A stretch of 64,000 bases of DNA from Photobacterium atrarenae (lineage in GTDB: Bacteria > Pseudomonadota > Gammaproteobacteria > Enterobacterales > Vibrionaceae): positions 1,674,001 through 1,738,000 of the forward strand of contig NZ_CP101509.1 of assembly GCF_024380015.1 (NCBI RefSeq), read 5' to 3'. Position numbers and translations under genes: made by a program. This document shows, in pieces, positions 34,203 to 42,287 of this stretch. Each line of letters starts with the position of its first letter. Position 1 is the first letter of the stretch. A model generated the notes under the pieces. That model was not told the origin of the DNA. It saw only the letters and a list, made by a program, of their open reading frames with translations, and did no database searches.

Positions 34203-34817
34203 TCATTGACCCAGATATATTCGGCGTTGATGGCGGTTTTTTCTGGCGGTCTCTTCGTCGATGAGATGCGCTATCAGTGCCAGCGACAGATCCATCCCGG
34301 CAGCTCTACCGGAAGCTGTGCCGACTGTACCGTCAATGGTCCAGCGAGCAACCGGAGACCAGTTCACCTCAGAGTCGATGCCGGTGACCCACCGGTAGTG
34401 CTGTTTACTGGTTGTGGCGGCTTTGCCTTTCATCAATCCCGCCCGGGCCGCCAGCGCAGCGCCGGTTCCAATCGTGCAAATATAAGTTGTGTGTTGGCAA
34501 TGTTGTTTCAGCCAGTCGATCAACGCGACATTCTCCAATGCCGATTCGCAGCCGCTACCGCCAGGGATCAGCAATATATCGCTCTGGATGTCATCGTCGA
34601 TGTGGCAATCCGGACAAAGTGTTGGCCCTTGCATACTGGCTACCGGTTCGTCAATCAAAGAAAACATCTGGATCGAAAACTGCGCCGGTAGCAGACCAAA
34701 CATTTCCAGCGGCCCGCTAATTTCCAGAAGATCGAACTGCTCATAGAGCAGGGCGGTGACGGTGAGGGGACGCGAAACTCGGGTCGATTCGCGCTCTGTC
34801 GATTCGCTTTCAGTCAT
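34203..34817 (-). CDS. DJ-1/PfpI-family protein without the nucleophile Cys
   Basis: A 204-residue protein with the DJ-1/PfpI (type 1 glutamine-amidotransferase-like) fold: LTVTALLYEQFDLLEISGPLEMFG, DILLIPGGSGCES and TYICTIGTGAALAARAGLMKGKAATT. In relatives the nucleophile elbow reads C-T-G; here it reads G-T-G, with the Cys three residues earlier, so the usual catalytic or sensing Cys is absent. It resembles the ligand domain of AraC/GATase regulators but has no DNA-binding domain. Function unknown. Confidence 0.75.
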   Translation of the reverse strand: MTESESTERESTRVSRPLTVTALLYEQFDLLEISGPLEMFGLLPAQFSIQMFSLIDEPVASMQGPTLCPDCHIDDDIQSDILLIPGGSGCESALENVALIDWLKQHCQHTTYICTIGTGAALAARAGLMKGKAATTSKQHYRWVTGIDSEVNWSPVARWTIDGTVGTASGRAAGMDLSLALIAHLIDEETARKNRHQRRIYLGQ

Positions 34818-34916
34818 AGAGCCTATTCATGCTGAACATACACTCTTGAAAGCATAGTGCTCATCGATTCAAGACGTGATCGCAGCACAGCGAATGACCC
34901 GTGATTTACTTTGGTA

Positions 34917-35660
34917 TTACTTCAGGGACAGCCCGCCATCAATTACTAACGTATGACCGACAATATAACGACTACTATCGCTGCACAGCCACGCGATGGC
35001 TTCGGCGATTTCGTCCGGTTCTGCAAACCGCCCGGCCGGAACCAGCTTCTCGACATCCTGACGGATCGTTGGCGCGTCGTGTTGCTTTTGCTCCCAACGC
35101 GGGGTCCAGGTAACACCGGGGGCGACCGAATTGATCCGAATGCCGGATTGAATGGCTTCCAGAGCGACCGAGTGGGTCAGACCTTCCAGTCCGTGCTTAG
35201 CTGCGCTGTACATTGCGGCACTTGGGGTTGGCCGCAGGCCGTTAATGGAACTCACGTTAACGATGGCACCGCCAGATGACATCAGGGTTAGTTCATGTTG
35301 CAGGCATCGGGCGGGCGCCCAGAGATCATCGACCAGCGTCTGGAACAGGTCGTCTGTTGCCACCTGGGCGAACGAACCGCCGGATTGTAATTTCGGCGAG
35401 GCATTATTGATGGCGATATCCAGCTTGCCATAGTCCGTCTTGATCGCCTCAAACATCGCTTGTGTTTGCTCTGGTTGCGTGAGATCCACCACTTTGAAAT
35501 CAACGGCGCTTAACTGCGGATGCTGTGCAACAACAGATTGCCAGTGGTCGGGATCCCGGGCGCAGGTGATGACGGTATGCCCGGCTTGAACCAAGCGTTG
35601 TACTGTGGCAAGGCCGATGCCTTTACTGCCACCCGTGACCAGTGCAATTTTTCGTTCCAT
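34917..35660 (-). CDS. Short-chain dehydrogenase/reductase
   Basis: A 247-residue classical SDR: the nucleotide-binding TGGSKGIGLA (about residues 9-18), INNAS, the catalytic Ser in IVNVSSINGLR, and YSAAKH (Tyr-x3-Lys, about residue 150). SRYIVGHTLVIDGG ends the fold. It oxidises or reduces an alcohol/ketone with NAD(P)(H); the substrate is unknown. It lies downstream of the ABM gene on the same strand with a 134-bp gap. Confidence 0.88.
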   Translation of the reverse strand: MERKIALVTGGSKGIGLATVQRLVQAGHTVITCARDPDHWQSVVAQHPQLSAVDFKVVDLTQPEQTQAMFEAIKTDYGKLDIAINNASPKLQSGGSFAQVATDDLFQTLVDDLWAPARCLQHELTLMSSGGAIVNVSSINGLRPTPSAAMYSAAKHGLEGLTHSVALEAIQSGIRINSVAPGVTWTPRWEQKQHDAPTIRQDVEKLVPAGRFAEPDEIAEAIAWLCSDSSRYIVGHTLVIDGGLSLK

Positions 35661-35794
35661 GCGTTGTTTCTCCTTAGCTTTAATTTAAATTGTCACGGCG
35701 AGTTCTTTGTTGAGAGGCATTCGCCCAGTGATGCTGTTGGATCGTAGGCAGAGCGGCTGTCGTAACGGCAGCCGCAGGGAACAAACGGTTGGTG

Positions 35795-36145
35795 TTATGC
35801 AAGGTTGGGGGCGTCGTAGTCCTGTGGTTCGTCGGTGTAGATACAGACATTCCACTTTTCTGCGGTTCCGCTCTCCGCTTCACAGTGCTCGGCAAAAAAT
35901 GCTTTGATTTCTTCGCGCTGGCAGTGGGCTTCAAACGCGGCCATATCAGCCCAAATTTCATTGAAGGCGATCGGGTAGGACTCGCCTTCGGCAAATGGGC
36001 TGGTGATGTGGCGGGTGACAATATATTGCAGGCAGCCCTCTTCGCGCAGGGTATTGGGCTCGAGCGCCTGCAGTGCGGTAAACAGTGCCTGCTCACATCC
36101 GGGTTTGGGCTGGAACTGGGCGATGCAATACACTTTCTTTGACAT
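35795..36145 (-). CDS. Antibiotic biosynthesis monooxygenase (ABM)-domain protein
   Basis: A 116-residue protein, start ATG 36145 (MSKKVYCIAQFQPKPGCEQAL). The ferredoxin-like ABM pattern is present: an N-terminal strand, helix LFTALQALEPNTLREEGCLQYIV and the FNEIWADMAAFEAHCQREEIKAFF segment. Relatives include YgiN-type quinol monooxygenases. It may act in quinone or redox homeostasis; the reaction is unproven. Confidence 0.78.
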   Translation of the reverse strand: MSKKVYCIAQFQPKPGCEQALFTALQALEPNTLREEGCLQYIVTRHITSPFAEGESYPIAFNEIWADMAAFEAHCQREEIKAFFAEHCEAESGTAEKWNVCIYTDEPQDYDAPNLA

Positions 36146-36186
36146 GGTCGATGTCCTTATCTGAGTGAGTGTCGTGAAAAATGTTT

Positions 36187-36732
36187 TTAAAAAGGGTAGC
36201 GCACAGAGAAGGCCAGGATATGATTTTCTATGCCGGTGATCCGCCATTCAGCGCCCATCGAAAAGGCGTCGCTGGTATGAAAACGGGCATGAAGGGACAT
36301 CAGCGACAAGTCGTCGTGGGCTGAAATGACCCCCACTTTTCCTCCGGTTTCAAGATACGGCAGGATCCAGGCTGACAGTCCGAGGTTGAGTTCAGAGGAC
36401 ACTCGGCCCAGAGCTTTGTCGTTGTCCTCATTTTTGATGGACAGCAGTTTCACCTGACCCGTGATATCCGTAAATTGATTCACCGGGGCATTGAAGCCGA
36501 AGCCACCGCCGAGCACCCAGTCATCTTCGAAATGACTTTCTGCTTCCACAATGACATGGGCATTTTGGTGGATTTGCTGGCTAAATGCTGCGCCAATTCC
36601 GCCGGGACTGAGTGGTACGCGGACCTCAAAATAGTTATAAGGGAAATTTGCGGCATTCACAGCTGGGCTTAAGCCAGCCACTGATAACAGGGCCACACAG
36701 CTCAGCAGTTTCGTCGGCGTCTTTACATTCAT
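36187..36732 (-). CDS. Putative outer-membrane beta-barrel protein
   Basis: A 181-residue exported protein: signal peptide KLLSCVALLSVAGLSPAVNAA (cut near residue 28), then alternating amphipathic strands (YNYFEVRVPLSPGG, NAHVIVEAESHFEDDWVLGGGFGF) and a terminal Phe in AFSVRYPF, all marks of a small outer-membrane barrel. I do not recognise the family. It ends 42 bp before the start of the ABM gene on the same strand, so the two may be co-transcribed. Confidence 0.6.
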   Translation of the reverse strand: MNVKTPTKLLSCVALLSVAGLSPAVNAANFPYNYFEVRVPLSPGGIGAAFSQQIHQNAHVIVEAESHFEDDWVLGGGFGFNAPVNQFTDITGQVKLLSIKNEDNDKALGRVSSELNLGLSAWILPYLETGGKVGVISAHDDLSLMSLHARFHTSDAFSMGAEWRITGIENHILAFSVRYPF

Positions 36733-36940
36733 GAATAAGTTGTTGCATTTATTTGAGATCCATTAGAAACGATTATGCCAAAATTCATCACAGCAAAGCT
36801 ATGTGAAATTTGTTGATTGGGTGAAAAGTCATTGACCTTGAGGGACTTTTCACAGAATAAGTCGAGCAGCGTCACTTTCTTCGGCCGTTTCCTTCCGGGC
36901 TTACGCAAGACGTTGATGGGGCAACGCTTGCTTCAGAAGC

Positions 36941-36977
36941 AAAAACACCACGCCCGGAGGAGCGGAGCGAGGTGTTT
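36941..36977 (-). terminator. Possible terminator of metY
   Basis: On the minus strand, AACACC (36976-36971) pairs with GGTGTT (36949-36944) around a GC-rich loop, followed by T (36943-36941). Otherwise the 36733-37028 gap holds the promoter side of the barrel-protein gene and no gene I can see. Confidence 0.4.
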
Positions 36978-37028
36978 GCGATATCACATCTCAATGTCGA
37001 TACAAGCGCGTGTCGGCGTTCAACTGCC

Positions 37029-38297
37029 TCAGGCGCTTAGCGCCTGCTCCAGATCGGCCAGAATGTCATCGATATGCTCAATGCCGACCGACAAGCGGAT
37101 CATTTCCGGGCTGACGCCGGCCTGCCGTTGCTCGGTTTCACTGAGCTGACGGTGGGTGGTTGAGGCCGGGTGGCAGGCGAGGGACTTGGCATCGCCAATA
37201 TTGACCAGGCGTTTGAAGATATTCAGACTGTCGTAGAAACGGACCCCGGCATCGTACCCGTCTTTGAGGCCAAAGGATAAAATCGCTGAAGGTTTGCCGG
37301 CCATGTATTTCTCGGCCAGCGGGTAGTATGGCGAACTGGAGAGGCCGGCGTAGCTGACCCAGCTGACGTTCGGGTGTTGCTGCAGATACTCAGCCACCTG
37401 GCGGGCATTGTCGGTATGGCGCTCCATGCGCAGCGACAGGGTTTCCAGGCCCTGCATCAGCAAAAAGGCATTCATCGGTGATAAGGCAGAGCCGGTGTTT
37501 CGTAGTGGTACGGTCCGGGCACGGCCGATAAAAGCAGCATCGCCAAACGCTTCGGTGTAGACCACACCGTGATAGGACGGCTCGGGCTGGTTAAAGACCG
37601 GGAAGCGATCTTTATGCTCGGCCCAGGGGAACTTACCGGCATCAATGATTGCGCCCCCCAGGGTGGTACCGTGGCCGCCGATATATTTGGTCAGCGAGTG
37701 CACGACGACATCAGCACCATGGGCAATCGGCTTGCACAGGGCCGGTGTGGCGACGGTATTATCGACGATCACAGGGACGCCCTTGGCGTGAGCCAGCTCC
37801 GCCACGCGTTCAAGGTCGATGATATTGCCAGCCGGGTTGCCGATGCTTTCGCAATACACGGCCTTGGTATTGTCGTCAATCAGCTCCGCCAGGCTTTCCG
37901 GTTTGTCATCCTTGGCAAAGCGAACCTCAATGCCTTGCTTGGGCAGCATGTGGGCAAACAGGGTATAGGTCCCCCCATAAAGCTGCGGGGTCGAAATAAT
38001 ATTATCCCCGGCTTCGGCCAGCGTCAGGATGGCGTAGTTGATAGCTGCGCTGCCCGCACTAACCACGAGGCCGGCAATACCGCCTTCCAGGGCGGCCAAG
38101 CGCTGCTCCAGGACGTCATTGGTCGGGTTCATGATCCGGGTATAAATGTTGCCGGGCACTTCCAGGTTAAATAAGTCTGCTCCGTGTTGGGCGTTATCAA
38201 ATTCGTAAGCGACGGTCTGATAGATAGGAGTCGCGACAGATTTGGTCGTTGGATCGGTTTCATAACCGTGATGGATGGCCAGAGTTTCGTCTTTCAT
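37029..38297 (-). CDS. metY: O-acetylhomoserine sulfhydrylase
   Basis: A 422-residue PLP enzyme of the Cys/Met metabolism family. The PLP Lys is in VHSLTKYIGGHGTTLGG (about residue 209), with NPTNDVLEQRLAALEGG, VYCESIGNPAGNIIDLE and VRLSVGIEHIDDILADL at the C-terminus. Length and the LFNLEVPGNIYTRIMNPT stretch match MetY, which makes homocysteine directly from O-acetylhomoserine and sulfide. It stands alone; no SAM riboswitch is evident in its leader (38298-38400). Confidence 0.92.
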   Translation of the reverse strand: MKDETLAIHHGYETDPTTKSVATPIYQTVAYEFDNAQHGADLFNLEVPGNIYTRIMNPTNDVLEQRLAALEGGIAGLVVSAGSAAINYAILTLAEAGDNIISTPQLYGGTYTLFAHMLPKQGIEVRFAKDDKPESLAELIDDNTKAVYCESIGNPAGNIIDLERVAELAHAKGVPVIVDNTVATPALCKPIAHGADVVVHSLTKYIGGHGTTLGGAIIDAGKFPWAEHKDRFPVFNQPEPSYHGVVYTEAFGDAAFIGRARTVPLRNTGSALSPMNAFLLMQGLETLSLRMERHTDNARQVAEYLQQHPNVSWVSYAGLSSSPYYPLAEKYMAGKPSAILSFGLKDGYDAGVRFYDSLNIFKRLVNIGDAKSLACHPASTTHRQLSETEQRQAGVSPEMIRLSVGIEHIDDILADLEQALSA

Positions 38298-38540
38298 GTG
38301 TCTTCCTTGAGGTCCGTAAAGGCGAATGGTTGTGATGGTTGAATACTCCAGTATGGCAAAGGCGAGGGCGGAAAACTTATAGCCGGATCTCAGGAATCGA
38401 TTTGTTGAAGTGTAATCAATAGGTTTTTGACTGGGTGTTATTTTCTGTTATAAGTCAGTTGGTTGAATGTTTCATCGTTGATCTTGGTGGAAATGTCGTC
38501 TTGCTATACTTACAGCAACAAAGATATTGAGGTGGGTGTG

Positions 38541-39005
38541 ATGAACAAGATTTTCTGCGTTTTGATACTGTCTTGTATCGGATTTGGGTTATTGGGCTGT
38601 TCCAATAATCCGTATGGTGACTCTTATGGTGTGGCGGATACCCGGACTGTCCAGCAAGTTCGCTACGGTACGATTATGAAAACAGAGCCTGTGACCATAG
38701 AAGGTGAAGGTGAAGTTGTCGGGGCCGTTGCCGGTGCCGCGATCGGTGGTATTTTAGGATCGAAAATTGGTGGTGGTTCGGGCTCGGATATTGCTGCCAT
38801 TGGCGGCGGGGTACTCGGTGGTGTCGCCGGGACCAAAGCGGCCAAGGGTGTAACTCAGCGACAAGGGGTGAACCTGACGATAAAAATGGACGCGGGGGAT
38901 ACTATCGCCATTGTTCAGGAAGCCAATCCAAGTATGGTTTTCCGAGTCGGCCAGCGGGTTCGGGTCAATATTGATGGTCGTACAGCCCGGGTCGTTCCGG
39001 AGTAG
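38541..39005 (+). CDS. SlyB-like glycine-zipper outer-membrane lipoprotein
   Basis: A 154-residue lipoprotein, start ATG 38541. The signal IFCVLILSCIGFGLLGC ends in lipobox LLGC (Cys about residue 20). Two Gly-rich hairpin helices follow (GAVAGAAIGGILGSKIGGG and AAIGGGVLGGVAGTKAAKG: glycine-zipper 2TM), then a beta domain ending in VGQRVRVNIDGRTARVVPE. This is the SlyB/Pcp order. SlyB is PhoPQ-linked and helps keep the outer membrane intact. An upstream in-frame extension to 38463 would bury the signal and is rejected. Confidence 0.85.
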   Translation: MNKIFCVLILSCIGFGLLGCSNNPYGDSYGVADTRTVQQVRYGTIMKTEPVTIEGEGEVVGAVAGAAIGGILGSKIGGGSGSDIAAIGGGVLGGVAGTKAAKGVTQRQGVNLTIKMDAGDTIAIVQEANPSMVFRVGQRVRVNIDGRTARVVPE

Positions 39006-39140
39006 ATATCAAAGGGATGCTGGTGAGCAGACACACCTTGCCTGCTCGTTGATGAGGAATTTCACTCATCCGCTGAATTGTTGATCTCTCAGGAAAACTT
39101 CGCCAAGATGCTGATCACTGAATAATAAGTAGATAACAAC

Positions 39141-39809
39141 ATGATGACTTACCTCTCTTGCGTTGAACTGGAGCCGGAAAACGTCGCTGCTTCTGCGGCG
39201 GTGATCTGGCTGCATGGCCTCGGCTCTAACGGCCATGACTTTGAAGCGATTGTTCCGGAGCTGGAGATGCCCGCAGATGCCCCGGTTCGCTTTGTCTTTC
39301 CTCATTCCCCCTCAATGCCCGTGTCGGTGAATGGCGGCGTGGTGATGCCGGCCTGGTATGACATTCTTGAAATGGGGGCCGGGCGTCGCCTGAATATGGA
39401 TCAACTGATCCATTCAGCTGGTCAAATCACTGCGCTGATTGATCGCGAAGTTGCCCGGGGCATTCCCAGTGAACGGATTGTCCTGGCAGGTTTTTCCCAA
39501 GGGGGCGCCGTCGCCTATCATGCTGCGCTGAGTTATCCTCATAAACTGGCGGGTTTGCTGGCGCTTTCAACCTATTTCCCGACTTCGGACCGGATCACAA
39601 TCACTGAATCCAATCGCACCATTCCGCTTGAGATTATGCACGGCAGCTATGATCCCGTCGTGTTGCCTGTAATGGGTGAAGCGGCTGTTGAGGCGCTTGA
39701 AGCGGCAGGTTGTCAACCAAACTGGCGCACGTATCCGATGGAGCATCAGGTCTGTATGCCGCAGATCCGTGATATTTCCGCCTGGCTGAAGCAGGTTCTG
39801 GCATTATAA
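39141..39809 (+). CDS. Carboxylesterase (alpha/beta-hydrolase, acyl-protein-thioesterase type)
   Basis: A 222-residue cytoplasmic hydrolase: oxyanion region VIWLHGLGSNGHDF, PHSPSMPVSVNGGVVMPAWYDI, nucleophile GFSQGG (Ser about residue 115), acid in HGSYDPVV and His in YPMEHQVCMPQI. The order and length match carboxylesterase YpfH/PA3859-type enzymes. Substrate: short-chain esters or lysophospholipids by family knowledge. Confidence 0.85.
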   Translation: MMTYLSCVELEPENVAASAAVIWLHGLGSNGHDFEAIVPELEMPADAPVRFVFPHSPSMPVSVNGGVVMPAWYDILEMGAGRRLNMDQLIHSAGQITALIDREVARGIPSERIVLAGFSQGGAVAYHAALSYPHKLAGLLALSTYFPTSDRITITESNRTIPLEIMHGSYDPVVLPVMGEAAVEALEAAGCQPNWRTYPMEHQVCMPQIRDISAWLKQVLAL

Positions 39810-39949
39810 TTAAAAGCTGACACGGGCGCTTATTGTCGATTCGTCCGCTCTGCTAGTGATCATTTTGGTGCGACAGGGTAGAATCGTCCGCCTAATTGCC
39901 GCCGGGGCAACGGGTTCTGGCGGCGCCACTTCAGACGAAAGATCTTGCT

Positions 39950-41632
39950 ATGCACTCCCCGGAACACTGCTTTACGCCTTTTCAGCAATCGATAGACCTT
40001 CAGACACTGCCGGAGCGATTCACGTTTCCGTTTTATTACGAACCCCATCCACTGTGTTTGCAGGCGGCGGCAGAATTGCAGCGCCACCTGGTAACCCAGC
40101 GTAACTGGCAACACAACTTCGGTTTGGACGGGAATACAGAAACGGCAACAGGAAAGATGTTCGGGGTGCTGGTGGTGCAGAACGCACAAGGTGAGATCGG
40201 CTACCTGTCGGCATTTTCCGGGAAGCTGGCAGATCAGAACCTGCTGCCTCATTTTGTCCCGCCGGTGTTTGATATGCTTGCGAAAGACAGCTTCTTTTTG
40301 GCCGAGCAGGTCGAGATTAACCAAATCAATGCCCGGATAGAAACGCTGGAAGCGGATCCTCAGCTCGCTGAACTGGCAGCTCAGCTCAAGGCGGCTCAAC
40401 AGCAGGCTGATACAGAAATTACGGCGCTGCAGGGAGAGATCGTTGCAGCCCGTAAAATTCGCAAGCAGAGACGGGCCGAAGGAGAGGCGACCCTGGCTGA
40501 AGATGCTTTACAGGACCTGTTGGCGGCACTGGGGCGGGAAAGTATTGATGAAAAGTATCGTGTCAAGGATCTCAAGCGCCACTGGCGCGAGCAGGTCTCT
40601 CGGCTTCAAACCCAATATGATGCCCTGGTTACACAAATTGAGGCATTAAAAACCCAGCGCAAACAGCAGTCTTCTGCTTTGCAGGCGAAGATTTTTGCGC
40701 AGTACCGCTTTTTAAATGCGCATGGTGACGAAAAGAGCCTGGGCGAGTTGTTTTCTGCGACGCCGCAGGGGATCCCGCCGGCGGGCGCGGGTGAGTGCGC
40801 TGCGCCTAAGCTGTTGCATTATGCCTACAAGTGGGGGATGAAGCCGCTGGCGATGGCGGAGTTCTGGTGGGGGCGCTCGCCGAAATCAGAAATTCGCCAG
40901 CACCAAAATTTCTATCCGGCCTGCCGGGGCAAGTGCCAGCCGATCCTGGCGCATATGCTTGAAGGGTTGGATGTGGACGAGAACCCGATGCTGACCAACC
41001 CTGCTGCCGGTAAAGCGCTGGAGTTTGTTTATCAGGATGAAGCCATGGTGGTGGTAAACAAACCGGCTGAATTTCTGTCTGTTCCCGGCAAAACGATTGA
41101 GGACTCGGTGTATTTGCGGATCCGCGAGTGCTTCCCGCAGGCAACCGGGCCGCTGATTGTCCATCGCCTGGATATGTCGACGTCCGGCCTGATGGTTCTG
41201 GCGCTGACCAAAGATGCGAACAAGGCGCTGCAACAACAGTTTATCCAACGTACGGTGACCAAGCGTTACGTAGCCCTGATCGAGGGTGAGGTGGATCAGG
41301 ATGAGGGCGAAATCCATTTGCCGCTGCGTGGCGACATTGATGACCGTCCGCGCCAGCTAGTGTGCCGTCAGCATGGCAAACCGGCAGAAACCTACTGGCA
41401 GGTTGCTGAACGTAAAGCAGGCCGGACCAAAGTTTATCTCTACCCGAAAACCGGACGCACCCACCAGCTCCGGGTTCATTGTGCGCATGTAGACGGACTG
41501 GCGTCACCGATTGTCGGGGACGATCTGTATGGGGTTCGGGCAGAGCGTCTGCATTTGCATGCTGAGTTGCTTGAGCTGAATCATCCGGTGACCCGGGAGC
41601 CGATGTGCTTCCAGGCTGAAGCGGAATTTTGA
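39950..41632 (+). CDS. RluA-family pseudouridine synthase with long N-terminal domain
   Basis: A 560-residue protein (start ATG 39950). Residues about 365-560 form the RluA catalytic domain: VVNKPAEFLSVPGK, HRLDMSTSGLMVLA (catalytic Asp), RTVTKRYVALIEG, YPKTGRTHQLRVH and HLHAELLELNHPVT. The N-terminal 350 residues hold a globular part (HNFGLDGNTETATGKMFGVLVVQ) and a long coiled coil (about 120-240). This long architecture occurs in Vibrionaceae. It isomerises U to pseudouridine in an RNA I cannot name (23S rRNA or tRNA). Confidence 0.87.
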   Translation: MHSPEHCFTPFQQSIDLQTLPERFTFPFYYEPHPLCLQAAAELQRHLVTQRNWQHNFGLDGNTETATGKMFGVLVVQNAQGEIGYLSAFSGKLADQNLLPHFVPPVFDMLAKDSFFLAEQVEINQINARIETLEADPQLAELAAQLKAAQQQADTEITALQGEIVAARKIRKQRRAEGEATLAEDALQDLLAALGRESIDEKYRVKDLKRHWREQVSRLQTQYDALVTQIEALKTQRKQQSSALQAKIFAQYRFLNAHGDEKSLGELFSATPQGIPPAGAGECAAPKLLHYAYKWGMKPLAMAEFWWGRSPKSEIRQHQNFYPACRGKCQPILAHMLEGLDVDENPMLTNPAAGKALEFVYQDEAMVVVNKPAEFLSVPGKTIEDSVYLRIRECFPQATGPLIVHRLDMSTSGLMVLALTKDANKALQQQFIQRTVTKRYVALIEGEVDQDEGEIHLPLRGDIDDRPRQLVCRQHGKPAETYWQVAERKAGRTKVYLYPKTGRTHQLRVHCAHVDGLASPIVGDDLYGVRAERLHLHAELLELNHPVTREPMCFQAEAEF

Positions 41633-41692
41633 TAGCTTGATGTGGCAGAGTCGGCCATAACACGTATGGCCGATGTTCGTTGTCGATGAGGG

Positions 41693-42073
41693 TTACTTGC
41701 CGGCAATTTTCGCCGCGAGCAGGCCTTGCAAGGCGTAGATGTTGGTTTTGCCGTTAAATTCGAGCTCAATCGGTTCATGCAGGCCCGAGACCCAGATTTT
41801 CAGCTCAGCATCCAAATCGAAATGACCGTTGCTTTCAACAGTGTACTGCGTGATCGATTTGAAGGGAATTGTGCGATATTCAACTTTCTTTCCCGTGAGT
41901 CCTTGTTTGTCAATCAAGATTATCCGGCGATCGGTCAGCACGATCATGTCACGGATCAGCTTGTACGCCAGCTCGATCTGCTCTGCCGGGCCGAGGATGG
42001 TGGCAAGCTCTTCTGTCGCTTCCTCAATCTCCATTTCGCCTGCATTGCCTAAAATGGCGTCAAATATTCCCAT
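41693..42073 (-). CDS. Bacterial PH-domain protein
   Basis: A 126-residue protein of the bPH (PF08000-like) type: MGIFDAILGNAGEMEIEEATEEL, then LIRDMIVLTDRRIILIDKQGLTGKKVEYRTIPFKSITQYTVES, and a C-terminal helix LQGLLAAKIAGK. The VLTDRRIILIDKQGL and IPFKSI stretches are typical of the fold. Function unknown; likely oligomeric. Single gene, convergent with the RluA-family gene. Confidence 0.85.
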   Translation of the reverse strand: MGIFDAILGNAGEMEIEEATEELATILGPAEQIELAYKLIRDMIVLTDRRIILIDKQGLTGKKVEYRTIPFKSITQYTVESNGHFDLDAELKIWVSGLHEPIELEFNGKTNIYALQGLLAAKIAGK

Positions 42074-42287
42074 TTTTTTCTCCGTTCATGTCATTGATTC
42101 AATACAGACTCAGTTTAAGGTAATTACAAGTTAAGCGACTGAGTGCATATTCACATTAAACACAAAATTTCAATAAGGTGATAAGCACCCAATAATGACG
42201 GTAGATTTTTGACTCTAGGGTGGGGGTTCGGTATCAAGCGCCCTGTGCCATTTATTCTATCGAAAACATAATAATAAAGGAATTCAG

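Noticed and set aside
36733..37028. Hidden gene in the 296-bp gap before metY
   Set aside because: Only short frames without ribosome sites; the features there are a likely terminator and the barrel-protein promoter region.
37029..38297. SAM riboswitch or Met-box control of metY
   Set aside because: Nothing in 38298-38460 looked like a SAM-binding fold or a clear MetJ box array.
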